This document shows positions 5,653 through 14,472 of a stretch of DNA of 33,159 bases, one piece after another (position 1 is the stretch's first letter; the number at the start of each line of letters is the position of its first letter). The translations under genes and the position numbers were made by a program. A model generated the notes under the pieces. The model saw nothing but the letters and a program-made list of their open reading frames with translations, did not search any database and had not been told where the DNA came from. Origin of the DNA: Parcubacteria group bacterium GW2011_GWA2_48_9 (GTDB lineage Bacteria; Patescibacteriota; Patescibacteriia; UBA10025); assembly GCA_001003705.1 (NCBI GenBank), contig LCPQ01000022.1:1-33159 (forward strand), in the 5' to 3' direction.

Positions 5653-7044
5653 TTAACGTCCGTAGTCGATATGACTTTCTTTTTTTAGAATGACCATCAA
5701 TGCAACAAGCGTCCAGAAAATCACCGCAAGATCATTTTTGAAATACGGCGTATCGAAGAAACCGTGGACAACTAGTACAACCATCGCCGCCATCAGACCG
5801 ACAATCACCCCTTGATGCCCCTTGATGCCCCCCTCGGAGGGACCGAGCTTGCCGAGGTCTGATGCCCCCTGATGCAGCATCTTTATTCCTTCTCTAAAAA
5901 ACCTCACCACTATCCATCCAAACACAATCAGTCCTGCCAACCCCATCTCAACCCACAATGTAAGGATGAGATGATCCGGATTTGGAAAAAATTCCGTATG
6001 CGATGGTTCTTTGTAATCGGCATAGATGATTGGAAACCCTGCGAGCCCAGCACCAAAGATCGGACGGTCCTGAATCATCCGCATGGTTCCTTTCCACATG
6101 ACCAATCGGACGTCTGTTGAAACATCACTTCCGGATACGACGGAGGTAAGCTCGGATCGAAGTTGGGGAACAACGAGGAGTATCAGCGCGCTAGCAATAA
6201 AGAAAGTCCAGAGCCACTTTTTCCACCTGCTGAAACAACTGATAAACACCAGTGCCGCAAAAACACCTATGAGTGCTCCGCGTGAAACTGACAGTATTAT
6301 GCCAATCAACCCGAAGGCGACTACCCCAAGAATAAACCACTGGCCGTTGGCTATTTGCCATATGCCTCTTTCTTGCTTTTTGCTGTTTGGACTAAACTTT
6401 TCACCCTCTATAACCTCCCCCTGATACCCCTTAGTACCCCCTGACACCCCTTGAACGAGCAGTATGCCTAGAAACAGCCCCATCAGGGGGCCCACATACT
6501 TCCCGATCGCTGTTGGAAATGAAAAGATTGACGTCGCACGGGATGGCATCTCACTGATATACGGCTCGACACCCGGAACCAGCCCCGATGACTGCAGAAG
6601 CGCACCAAATCCAATAAGCACCACCGACATCCCCAAACCAAATAGCGCGATCCGGCGACGAGCCGGCGTGCTCATTTCATTAACAAACACGTAGAAAAAC
6701 AAAATAGGCTCAAGTATGTACGCTTTCCAGAGACCGAGCCCACCTCTGAGGTCAGGCGAAACTACAACAGCGAGTGCACCAGCGAGGACGAAAGCAATAG
6801 TGAGCCACTTCCAGGGAAACCATGCTTTCTGAAGTGTTCGATTGAGCAAAGTTTTGACGACCCATACACTAATCACCGCTATTAACATAATTTCGAGAAA
6901 TGTCATCGGGAGGAAGCCAATCGAAAATCGCAATTGATATGCGGGAAGAAGAAAAAGTGTCAGCCCGATTGTCCATGACAAACGATACCATGCGAGAAAG
7001 AAAAATAAGGCGCTAAAAAGAATAATGACAAACCATTCGCTCAT
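5653..7044 (-). CDS. O-antigen ligase/polymerase-like membrane protein (distal copy)
   Basis: 463 residues with about 10-12 hydrophobic helices. Features of the Wzy_C/WaaL family are a short SVSRGA motif in a helix, and a large periplasmic loop in the C-terminal half, with R residues in DVSTDVRLVMWKGTMRMIQDRPIFGAG and an H in FPNPDHLILTLWVEMG. Members polymerise or ligate lipid-linked glycans at the outer face of the membrane. It overlaps the upstream ligase-like gene by 4 nt (ATGA, 7041-7044), so is translationally coupled as the last gene of the glycan operon. Two cytoplasmic stretches are encoded by G-rich repeats (minus strand of 6417-6450 and 5808-5878), giving Gly/Lys/Gln-rich linkers such as GGTKGYQG and GGIKGHQG that look inserted. 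Its glycan substrate is unknown. Confidence 0.85.
   Translation of the reverse strand: MSEWFVIILFSALFFFLAWYRLSWTIGLTLFLLPAYQLRFSIGFLPMTFLEIMLIAVISVWVVKTLLNRTLQKAWFPWKWLTIAFVLAGALAVVVSPDLRGGLGLWKAYILEPILFFYVFVNEMSTPARRRIALFGLGMSVVLIGFGALLQSSGLVPGVEPYISEMPSRATSIFSFPTAIGKYVGPLMGLFLGILLVQGVSGGTKGYQGEVIEGEKFSPNSKKQERGIWQIANGQWFILGVVAFGLIGIILSVSRGALIGVFAALVFISCFSRWKKWLWTFFIASALILLVVPQLRSELTSVVSGSDVSTDVRLVMWKGTMRMIQDRPIFGAGLAGFPIIYADYKEPSHTEFFPNPDHLILTLWVEMGLAGLIVFGWIVVRFFREGIKMLHQGASDLGKLGPSEGGIKGHQGVIVGLMAAMVVLVVHGFFDTPYFKNDLAVIFWTLVALMVILKKESHIDYGR
5808..5878 (-). repeat. G-rich GGGGCATCA repeats within a coding region
   Basis: On the minus strand, runs of four to six G separated by CATCA or CATCAA occur at 5808-5834, with another GGGGGCATCA-type unit at 5861-5878. 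They encode a Gly-rich linker in the O-antigen-ligase-like protein and match the repeats at 6417-6450 and 24802-24833 in style. Confidence 0.6.
6417..6450 (-). repeat. Four-run G-rich repeat, potential G-quadruplex
   Basis: The minus strand carries G-runs of 4, 5, 4 and 5 separated by loops TGTCA, TACTAA and TATCA, which fits an intramolecular G-quadruplex pattern. It is in frame within the O-antigen-ligase-like gene, on the coding strand. Confidence 0.65.
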
Positions 7045-8486
7045 ATAGTATCCGCTGACCGTGATTTAGAAAAGATAATATTTTGCGTAGCTATCATTAA
7101 GCCCACTAGAAACCATATGTGCATAATATAGAGCGTGGAAAACGTCAGATATTGCGCCAGAATCCCGATCCAGGCAGCTAGAAGGCCAACCATGAGTGCG
7201 CGCAATGTTCCGTCGTTTGATAGGCGTATTGCGTGGAATGAACGGACAATGAGGGCGATGGCAAAAGCGATAAAAAGCGCTAGACCGATGATACCTGTTT
7301 CCGCAAGTAATTCGATAAATTCATTATTGACAATTTTCCATCCGTCGTCAGGCACTACATACGGGTGTGTTGCAATAACGGGCCCGAAACCTCCGACGCC
7401 AGTACCAAAAAATGGATGTCCACGCCATACAGTGAACGCTTGCTCAAACGTATAGACACGTTCGTCGTATGAAGCACCTAGGAATACTCCAGTAACATGC
7501 TCTTCATATTTCTCCAGATTGAACACCTCGCCCCCATACCCCAATACTTCAACCACGGCAAACCAAATAACTACAGCGGTAATTGATATGATAATGATGT
7601 TACGTAGGGTAAAAACCCGCCTTAAATAATATATGGCCACAATCGCCACTGCGCATGCCAGCCCGAGATAGGCGCCTCGCGACACGGTCAGTATGAAGCT
7701 TACCCCTCCCGTAAGCAGCAGAAGAATGAGCGATGCGTGCTTCATAACCTGGGACGATGCAAGAAAAAGTGTCAAAGCAAGCGACAAGGGGATAAGTAAG
7801 TAATTAGCAAAATAGAGCGGTTCATACGCTGTAGACTGTACACGTGGAAATCCTAATACATCCTTCGTATACAGCTCGCGCAATCCGGTAACGGAAGGAG
7901 GCAACCCCACCATATCACCGAGAAACTGAAATATGCCGAAACCACTGACAATAAACGCACTAATAAGTACTACAAGTATGATAGTCCGAACCTGTCGCTC
8001 CGTACGAATGAGTGAGGGCACAAGCCAAGTCAGTAACATGGTGAAAACGGTAAATCCCAGAATTGTTACCGAGCGCTCCATATTCTGAGCGTTCAATAAC
8101 GAAATAGTTGTTACGGCGACAAACGCCCCAAGCTGTACAAGCATCTGATGAGACTGACGGTTCGCTCGCCTACTGCCCAGTGCTTGTACGAAACATATAA
8201 GGGATGTGATGAGAAGTAGTAGTTGGCTTGCACGAATAGTAAAACCTTGAAACTCATAAGCGCCTATGCGTTCAAAAGGTAATGAAAAAGCAATCAAAAT
8301 AATTCCTAACATCGGATACCGCCAAATTGCGATAATGATGAGTATGCTTATAACAAGAGCAAGCGCAATGAGTGGTGAAAACATCACGCTCACTACGCCA
8401 ATACCTGCGCCTGCGACGATTCCGCAGATAATGATAATGAAGCGGATATATCGCTGATTTGTAAGGGGGGAAACTTCACTCATCAT
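7041..8486 (-). CDS. O-antigen ligase/polymerase-like membrane protein (proximal copy)
   Basis: 481 residues with about 12 predicted helices. It shows the family's SRGAYLGL motif in a C-half helix and a periplasmic loop with DERVYTFEQAFTVWRGHPFFGTGVGGFG followed by a VNNEFIELLAETGIIG stretch, the usual Wzy_C signature. It would act on lipid-linked oligosaccharide at the membrane. It overlaps both neighbours by 4 nt (8483-8486 upstream, 7041-7044 downstream). The two adjacent ligase-like proteins are clearly different in sequence, so one may polymerise and the other ligate; which is which cannot be read here. Confidence 0.88.
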   Translation of the reverse strand: MMSEVSPLTNQRYIRFIIIICGIVAGAGIGVVSVMFSPLIALALVISILIIIAIWRYPMLGIILIAFSLPFERIGAYEFQGFTIRASQLLLLITSLICFVQALGSRRANRQSHQMLVQLGAFVAVTTISLLNAQNMERSVTILGFTVFTMLLTWLVPSLIRTERQVRTIILVVLISAFIVSGFGIFQFLGDMVGLPPSVTGLRELYTKDVLGFPRVQSTAYEPLYFANYLLIPLSLALTLFLASSQVMKHASLILLLLTGGVSFILTVSRGAYLGLACAVAIVAIYYLRRVFTLRNIIIISITAVVIWFAVVEVLGYGGEVFNLEKYEEHVTGVFLGASYDERVYTFEQAFTVWRGHPFFGTGVGGFGPVIATHPYVVPDDGWKIVNNEFIELLAETGIIGLALFIAFAIALIVRSFHAIRLSNDGTLRALMVGLLAAWIGILAQYLTFSTLYIMHIWFLVGLMIATQNIIFSKSRSADTI

Positions 8487-9531
8487 GGATTAATGTCCTC
8501 AAACAATCTGATAAAGTAACGTATCATCGTGTCGTGCCGGAAACGCAGCTCAACCTCTTTCCGCGCCTCATTCGCTAGCGCCTTCGCGTGCTCCCGGTGA
8601 TGGTAGAGATATCCGATTTTTTCCGCAAGCGCCTCCGAGTTTCCAGGTGGAACCAATAGGCCTGTCCGACCGTCAGCCACTACTTCAGGAACGCCACCGA
8701 TATTGGTAGCGACGACGGGCACTCCTGCCGCCATTGCTTCTATAAGCACGATGCCGAAGGATTCCCCTTTGATGGATGGTAGGGCTAAAACGTCAAAATA
8801 CGCATACCACTTGTACGCTTCGCGCTGAAACCCTACCCACTGCACTGACTCACGAAGTCCAAGCTGTTGGGCTAACCACATGAGTTGCTGACGTTCTGGT
8901 CCACTGCCTACCACGAGTCCGCGAAGAAACGGTATCTCATTTTTCAAGAGTGCTAATGCTTTCAATAGATATGCAACCCCTTTCCCACGTTCTAAGCCTG
9001 CAACCGCTCCGACGATAAATGCTTGTGATTGGCCGGTCGGGCTTTCGAAACAGTTATAACCTCGGAAAACCAGGATTGGAATACGAAAAGCGGTCGGAGT
9101 GGGTTACGGATAAGCCACTGATCAAGCATCCGGTGTTCCATGAAGAACACCTTCATGCCAAACAATCGGGCTACAAAAGGCAAGAGAAGTTTCTCTGTCA
9201 ATGACAGGCAATAGAGCATTCGTATCCCGCGTAATCTCTGGGTCAATAAGAGACACGTGAGTCCCACAAAGACAAACAAAGCGGTAAATGGGAATAGCGC
9301 AACCGTAAATGGTGTAACGGGTTCCCTCCCTGCCCAAAAACGTACGACGGAAAACTGGCGTTTGCGAAATTCCTGTTTCAATATGGGGCATGACCCTGCG
9401 AAGACTACGCGATACCCTTTTGATCGAAGTGAGTCGGCAAGATCGAGTGTATGTTTCTCACCTCCACCATACCGCGATGCGTAGGGGAATTTCAGTATAA
9501 GAAGTGAGTGCTTGCCGCTATAGTTACTCAT
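8483..9531 (-). pseudogene. GT4-type glycosyltransferase broken by an internal deletion and frameshift
   Basis: Two minus-strand frames make up one GT-B glycosyltransferase. The 5' part (9531 down to 8992, 179 codons) has the N-terminal acceptor domain with RYGGGEKHTLDLADSL and ends near SEVITVSKA. The 3' part, in another frame, carries AFIVGAVAGLERGKG, GSGPERQ, the donor-site motif ESFGIVLIEAMAAGVPVVAT and GLLVPPGN. The stretch normally joining them (about 35-40 residues with the N-G-[IV]-D motif) is missing, so this is a deletion plus frameshift at about 9000-9050, not a simple base error. It sits in the glycan operon with 4-nt overlaps at both ends. If real, the enzyme is dead or split; if not, the assembly is wrong. 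Confidence 0.8.
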
Positions 9532-10223
9532 GCATGTATAATCATAGCATTTAAATTCTTTGGGATACCATGTGAGAGTATGAGAGATCTTCCAGGGCGA
9601 ATTTCAACCATATCTTCTATACGAATGCCTCCCCAACCCCGCAGATACACACCCGGCTCAATCGTCACGACCATGCCAGTTGACAGTCGCGCGCTACTCC
9701 GAGCATTAATCCGTGGAAACTGATGTATGCGGAATCCTACACCATGCCCGGTTCCGTGACGGAACGCCCTGCCAAGTTTAACAGTTCGAAAGTAGCTCCG
9801 CGCTGCCATATCAACCTCAGAACATTGAACCTCTGGCGCAATCGCGTCAAGAGCGCGCTTTTGGGCTTCGAGTACGATTCGGTATCGATGTCGGAACATC
9901 GTAGTGGGAGGTCCCATAAAAAAGGTTCGAGTAATGTCCGTACATGTGTTCGCTGTTCTCACGCCAAAATCAATTACTACCATATCCCCTCTGCATATAC
10001 GCCGAGGTCGAGGCTGGTGGTGAAAATCATATGCATTCGGACCAACCGCAACTATTGTGGGAAATGCCATCCGACGATACCCTTGCGATCGCATAAACTC
10101 CTCTACAAGCCTGCGTATTTCATATTCCGACATTCCTGGTTGAATCGTCTGATGAAGTTTGTGGTATGCTGCGCCGCATACAGAGAGCGCTTTTCGAATA
10201 GCACGTAGCTGGAGTTGGGTCAT
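9528..10223 (-). CDS. M24 family metallopeptidase (aminopeptidase P/Xaa-Pro-like)
   Basis: 231 residues. It is only the catalytic pita-bread domain, without the N-terminal creatinase domain usual in PepP/PepQ. All five metal ligands are visible: Asp in VIDFG, Asp in CTDITRT, His in HGTGHGVG, Glu in TIEPGVY and Glu in RIEDMV. It should remove N-terminal residues, possibly before proline, in the cytoplasm; methionine aminopeptidase is less likely given the TDITRT and EPGVY context. It overlaps the flippase gene by 4 nt and the glycosyltransferase by 4 nt. A peptidase inside a glycan operon has no obvious role and may be there for transcriptional reasons. Confidence 0.88.
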   Translation of the reverse strand: MTQLQLRAIRKALSVCGAAYHKLHQTIQPGMSEYEIRRLVEEFMRSQGYRRMAFPTIVAVGPNAYDFHHQPRPRRICRGDMVVIDFGVRTANTCTDITRTFFMGPPTTMFRHRYRIVLEAQKRALDAIAPEVQCSEVDMAARSYFRTVKLGRAFRHGTGHGVGFRIHQFPRINARSSARLSTGMVVTIEPGVYLRGWGGIRIEDMVEIRPGRSLILSHGIPKNLNAMIIHA

Positions 10224-11644
10224 GTACTGCGTAATTTCACGATATCAAGGATCGTTTCTTTCGAAACAGTGCGGAAAGCAAACAGGAGGAGTGCATATTC
10301 CACGAAGCCGACTACGATAACCGCTGCTAAGGGGAGTCCGCGAAGTACCCAGAGTGTTGCAGTCATGAGAGCCGTCGCGCAAACGATTTTTCCCGTGGTA
10401 AAAAGCGACAACCGGGTACCGGTACTCCGCAGGACGAGCGTTAATGCCGCAACCGTGATCATCACCTCTGATGCGACACGTATCCATGCCGCTCCAAAGT
10501 ATGAAAATATGGGTATGACAATAAGATACCCGGCTAGCGAAATCACTGCCACCAACACATATAGCCACATCATAGCCCGTTGACGATTAATAGCGACTAC
10601 CGCATTGCCAAAAAGGTTGCCAATGAAGATCGTGCCCGTTGCGATAGTAACAATCCGAAGTAGCTCACCTGCATCCGCGTACCCTTCACCCGTCACTATC
10701 CTCATGACCGGCTCGGCGATGACCAGGGTAGCCCCAATGAGCGGCAACGCCAACATGAGAAGAAAGTCATACGCCTTCTGTAAAACGGCCCTGAAACGCT
10801 CCTTGTCCATCTGCGACCAGGCTGCTGCGAGGAGCGGGAGCACTAGTCCTGCAAACATGGCGGGAAATGAAACTATTACCTCTAATACTCTGTTGCTGGC
10901 ACCGTAGACACCAACCTCCGCGTCAGAGCGCGTCAGTGAAAGAATGATGGTGTCTGATTTGAAATAGACCATATTAAAGAATATGGAAATGGCTATCGGC
11001 CATGTTTCGGAAAAAATTTGGCGCCAAAAGGAGAAATCCCATGCCAGGCGTATGTTGATAAGCCGCCTGGCAAATATAAATGTCATGAATGCAGTGGCAA
11101 GACTTCCTGCGACAACCGTTCCCATGACAGATAAGAGCGTGCCAGCGGAAGCGACTACCCACCACGTAAGAATGAGGAGAATTAGTTTTCCGACCACGTC
11201 GGCAATTGCGACACGATTCATTTTCAAGTGTTTCTGAAAAAGTCCAGTGAGTACTTGTGTCATTGTGATGCCAAAAAAAGCCAGTGTTGTGATTGCGATG
11301 CCCATACGGACTTCGGACGGATAAGGAAGCGCCAGTGCTATCAATGGCGCTGCGCCAAGTATGATAACCGCTGAAACAAGTCGGAGAGTGAAAATGTTAC
11401 TCGCAACGAATGCCGTATCGGCGTTCGGCTCGGAGATTTTTTTAACTAATATGATGTATAAACCTAAATCAACCACTACACCAAAAATCTGCAGGTAAAC
11501 CATAATGGTGTAATATCTGCCAAATGCAGCCTCACCGAGGTACCGTGTTAGCATTGCTATCACGACCAAGCCGATAGCCGTGGAAAGCACCTTCCCGACC
11601 ACCTGAACAATTGTATTGTGCGCTATGGCGCGAGTGAGTGACAT
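10220..11644 (-). CDS. Polysaccharide flippase (Wzx/MVF-MATE superfamily)
   Basis: 474 residues with about 12-14 hydrophobic helices. The N-terminus AIAHNTIVQVVGKVLSTAIG, the motif RYLGEAAFGRYYTI and the middle YGASNRVLEVI are typical of oligosaccharide flippases of the Wzx/RfbX type. It would move undecaprenyl-linked glycan across the membrane for the ligase-like proteins downstream. It is the first gene of the five-gene minus-strand operon, with its start 7 nt from a predicted transcription start (promoter 11658-11687), so the message may be nearly leaderless. A lipid II flippase (MurJ) is a less likely reading. Confidence 0.88.
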   Translation of the reverse strand: MSLTRAIAHNTIVQVVGKVLSTAIGLVVIAMLTRYLGEAAFGRYYTIMVYLQIFGVVVDLGLYIILVKKISEPNADTAFVASNIFTLRLVSAVIILGAAPLIALALPYPSEVRMGIAITTLAFFGITMTQVLTGLFQKHLKMNRVAIADVVGKLILLILTWWVVASAGTLLSVMGTVVAGSLATAFMTFIFARRLINIRLAWDFSFWRQIFSETWPIAISIFFNMVYFKSDTIILSLTRSDAEVGVYGASNRVLEVIVSFPAMFAGLVLPLLAAAWSQMDKERFRAVLQKAYDFLLMLALPLIGATLVIAEPVMRIVTGEGYADAGELLRIVTIATGTIFIGNLFGNAVVAINRQRAMMWLYVLVAVISLAGYLIVIPIFSYFGAAWIRVASEVMITVAALTLVLRSTGTRLSLFTTGKIVCATALMTATLWVLRGLPLAAVIVVGFVEYALLLFAFRTVSKETILDIVKLRST

Positions 11645-11657
11645 AGTCAGTGATACT

Positions 11658-11687
11658 AGTTTATCATTAGCGCGGGTTTATTGACAA
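11658..11687 (-). promoter_or_regulatory. Probable promoter of the glycan operon
   Basis: Minus strand TTGTCA (11682-11687), 18-nt spacer, TAAACT (11658-11663); start near 11651. Its -35 lies within the -35 of the divergent promoter at 11681-11686. Confidence 0.5.
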
Positions 11688-11709
11688 AGGCAAAAAAACG
11701 TGATACAAT
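11681..11709 (+). promoter_or_regulatory. Promoter of the SpoIID-like gene
   Basis: TTGACA (11681-11686), 17-nt spacer, TACAAT (11704-11709). Predicted start near 11716 gives a leader of about 94 nt before ATG 11810. Confidence 0.85.
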
Positions 11710-11809
11710 ACATGTAGAAAATAAAAAACACCTCCAGAAAACCCTGTTCCGTTACTTCCGTATAGCGGACTTTTTCATCTCCTGAAAAACAAAAAGAAAA
11801 GACACTCCT

Positions 11810-13741
11810 ATGCACGAGCGGCGCTTCTCATCACTCTTCGCTCTCATCATGGTCATGCTGATTCTTCTAGTGTACCCGGTTCTTGGAAGACTTGAAACGC
11901 ATGATCAACTCGATACTTCGCTTGACAGTATATCTCTTACTGCCGATGTTTCAGCATCTGCGCTCATGAATAGCGGGTATGCGGCTGCGACTCTGTGGCC
12001 TTCTCTCCCGACAGAACCAGCCACTCCTGATGAACAACCTGTTGCAGAAATACATGCAGACATCCAGATCCCAAACGACCTTTCTCGTGAAATCAGGAAA
12101 GTCCACGAAACATCGTACGCTGTATCAGCCGCTGGAAGCGAAAATACGGGCACAGCCACGTGGTATAACACGGGGAATCATTTTGTTGCCCTCAACGTCA
12201 CAAATCCATCGGGCCGAACGAGTAAATTTGAACATCCTTGGTGGCGTGCATCATATCGCCCGACAATCATGCAGACGCCAATTGTGCGTCCGGGAGATGT
12301 GGGGCGGTTTGTCTTTGCCCTAAAAACGCCGAAAGATATCGGGATCTACCACGAATCATTTCACCTGGTCGCAGAAAATTTGACCTGGATTAAGGGTGGA
12401 CAAGTAACAGTCCCCATCGGCGTGGGAAAACGGGTCTCAGCAGCTCCACATTGGAAGGCGCGGGAAGTCGACAGAAGCAACGCTGGGACGATCACCATGG
12501 AGCCCGGCAAAGCAATAACCATCTGGGTCGATATCCAAAATAAGGGGTCAGTACCCTGGTTTCGGGATGATGAGCACTTCGTGGCTGCAAATGTAACAAA
12601 TCCCGCAGGACGTGAAAGTACGTTCTGGCACCCGTATTGGCGTGAAATATACAGGCCAGCCAAGCTTTTCCAACGCGTGGTGCGCCCTGGAGAAACGGGA
12701 AGGTTTTACATCGCACTTCAAGCGCCAACAATGGAAGGATTGTATTCTGAATCATTCCAGCTTGTCGCAGAGGGCCTTACGTGGATTCCAGGAGGACACT
12801 TCACAATACCTATTCAAGTTGGAAACCCGGTCAACACACAGTCGAAGCTCCCCGGTGAACCAGTCATTCGTGTCGGACTTTTTTCAACATCCGATCCCGT
12901 CGTGGTTACATCGAATCAAAACTACGAAATATGGCAAGGAGCAAACAAGCGTCTAGCTTCAAAACAATCTTACGCGACATCAACAACGACATCCGCGAAT
13001 GGTACATATAATGTTAATGGAACCTCCGTCTTAAGTGGGCCAATCCGTTTCGTGCCAACATCAACGTCGGGAATCATGGAAATCGCGTCGTTTAAAAACC
13101 ACCCAGCATGGAACACGGCACTGAATGATAATACGTTCCGCGGAATTATAGAAATCAACTACGTGGCTGCGACAAGCCAAACGTGGGTGATTAATGAACT
13201 CCCGCTTGAAGCATATTTACGCGGGGTAGCTGAAAGTTCAAACGGATCACCAGCGGAGTACTTGCAGGCCCTCGCGGTAGCTGAGCGTTCTTATACACTC
13301 TGGCATTATCTGAATGGGGGTAAATATAAAATCGAAGGTTTCACAGTGAACGCGACAACTGATCAGGTCTACCGCGGCTACGGATTCGAAGCGCGTTCAG
13401 TGGACCCGGAGGCGGCAGTCAAATCGACAACAGGTGTCGTGGTTACTGTTAAAAGTGCGGCAAGCGCCAAAAATCCGCGTGGTGTCGTGTTTACGCCATA
13501 TTCATCGGGAACGGATGGAAGAACACGAAGTTGGTCTGAAGTATGGTCTGGCAGCTACAGCTGGCTGATATCTGTCAACGACCCCTACGGTATCATCGGT
13601 AATGCACGCACGTTGTCTGGCAATCATATGGTGGGTATGTCGGCGAAAGGTGCGCTCGGGTATGCGGCAAATGAACAGAGAACGTTCCACTGGATTCTCG
13701 AGCATTACTATACTGGAATTACCATAGAAAAGGTGTACTAG
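11810..13741 (+). CDS. Exported SpoIID/LytB-domain protein with two Ig-like domains
   Basis: 643 residues. A signal anchor (FALIMVMLILLVYPVLG, about 10-26) is followed by a low-complexity linker. Two closely related Ig-like domains follow (about 95-205 and 215-335), each with NVTNP.GR...HP.WR, RPG..GRF and LTWI.GG signatures, as in NBR1-type domains. The C-terminal half is SpoIID-like: LPLEAYLRGVAESS, ALAVAERSYTLWH and FTPYSSGTDGRTRSW. SpoIID enzymes are lytic transglycosylases that cut peptidoglycan; the Glu in GVAESS sits where the catalytic Glu is expected. The domain order suggests surface tethering of a wall-remodelling enzyme. It is divergent from the glycan operon, sharing its regulatory gap. 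Confidence 0.88.
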   Translation: MHERRFSSLFALIMVMLILLVYPVLGRLETHDQLDTSLDSISLTADVSASALMNSGYAAATLWPSLPTEPATPDEQPVAEIHADIQIPNDLSREIRKVHETSYAVSAAGSENTGTATWYNTGNHFVALNVTNPSGRTSKFEHPWWRASYRPTIMQTPIVRPGDVGRFVFALKTPKDIGIYHESFHLVAENLTWIKGGQVTVPIGVGKRVSAAPHWKAREVDRSNAGTITMEPGKAITIWVDIQNKGSVPWFRDDEHFVAANVTNPAGRESTFWHPYWREIYRPAKLFQRVVRPGETGRFYIALQAPTMEGLYSESFQLVAEGLTWIPGGHFTIPIQVGNPVNTQSKLPGEPVIRVGLFSTSDPVVVTSNQNYEIWQGANKRLASKQSYATSTTTSANGTYNVNGTSVLSGPIRFVPTSTSGIMEIASFKNHPAWNTALNDNTFRGIIEINYVAATSQTWVINELPLEAYLRGVAESSNGSPAEYLQALAVAERSYTLWHYLNGGKYKIEGFTVNATTDQVYRGYGFEARSVDPEAAVKSTTGVVVTVKSAASAKNPRGVVFTPYSSGTDGRTRSWSEVWSGSYSWLISVNDPYGIIGNARTLSGNHMVGMSAKGALGYAANEQRTFHWILEHYYTGITIEKVY

Positions 13742-13788
13742 TGTGCTGGCTGATAATGACAAGCATGTACGCGTGAATGCGCAGTTTT

Positions 13789-13797
13789 TGGTATACT
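13789..13797 (+). promoter_or_regulatory. Extended -10 promoter before the repeat protein
   Basis: TGGTATACT (13789-13797) is an extended -10 element with no recognisable -35. It would start transcription near 13804, only about 9 nt before ATG 13813, so the message would be almost leaderless. Confidence 0.55.
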
Positions 13798-13812
13798 ACG
13801 TAACATCTATCT

Positions 13813-14472
13813 ATGCCAACAGTTGATGTAACGCCAGAAGACTGGCAGCACATGGTAATCGAACTGGCCAATTATTCAAGCGCCCGTGTATGGCGCGATT
13901 TTACGTGGCATGCGGCACGCATGGCCGTCATAGATCCTGAAAAGTTTCGTTCACTCCAGCTTACGCAGGGCGACTGGGACGGGATGTTCCGCGAACTGAA
14001 GAAGTACCAGGAGCGAAAGGAATGGGATTCGTTTGCCGCACGGGCAAGCCGCATGGCGCGCATTGACCCCGGCCGCTTTACCGATATCAGCATCAACGAC
14101 GAGGCGTGGCAGGGTATCGTCGAAGTGATAAAAAAAATCAGATCACAAAACGATTGGGTAAATTTCGCCAGCATGGCGCATCACATCAAAACAATAGATC
14201 CAGACCGCTTCGTATCTATTCATTTATCGGAAAAAGACTGGCAAGGAATAAAAGGTGCATTACATAATTACCAACGGCAGGAAATTTGGGGTAAGTACGC
14301 AAAACTGGCCGCCTATATGAAAGTGCTTGATCCTGAACGATTCAAACATGAGATCAAACTCTCCGCCGCTGCGTGGCAGCGCATGAACGAAGAGCTTGAT
14401 TTGAAACGCCAAAAAAACTACTGGGCTGCGTTTGCTGCGCAAGCGAGTAGGATTAAGGTATTACTGTCTTAA
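13813..14472 (+). CDS. Helical tandem-repeat protein, function unknown
   Basis: 219 residues made of five degenerate repeats of about 43-44 residues. Each runs W..M...L..Y......W..FA..A..M..IDP.RF, with repeat signatures at DWQHM, DWDGM, AWQGI, DWQGI and AWQRM. The pattern of conserved W, aromatic and DP.RF positions suggests paired helices, like small TPR- or HEAT-type solenoids. There is no signal peptide or membrane segment. I recognise no named family. The last repeat stops before the DP.RF part, at QASRIKVLLS. A second, diverged copy of that terminal coding sequence and stop lies 106 nt downstream, so the gene's end has been duplicated or the gene was once longer. Confidence 0.7.
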   Translation: MPTVDVTPEDWQHMVIELANYSSARVWRDFTWHAARMAVIDPEKFRSLQLTQGDWDGMFRELKKYQERKEWDSFAARASRMARIDPGRFTDISINDEAWQGIVEVIKKIRSQNDWVNFASMAHHIKTIDPDRFVSIHLSEKDWQGIKGALHNYQRQEIWGKYAKLAAYMKVLDPERFKHEIKLSAAAWQRMNEELDLKRQKNYWAAFAAQASRIKVLLS

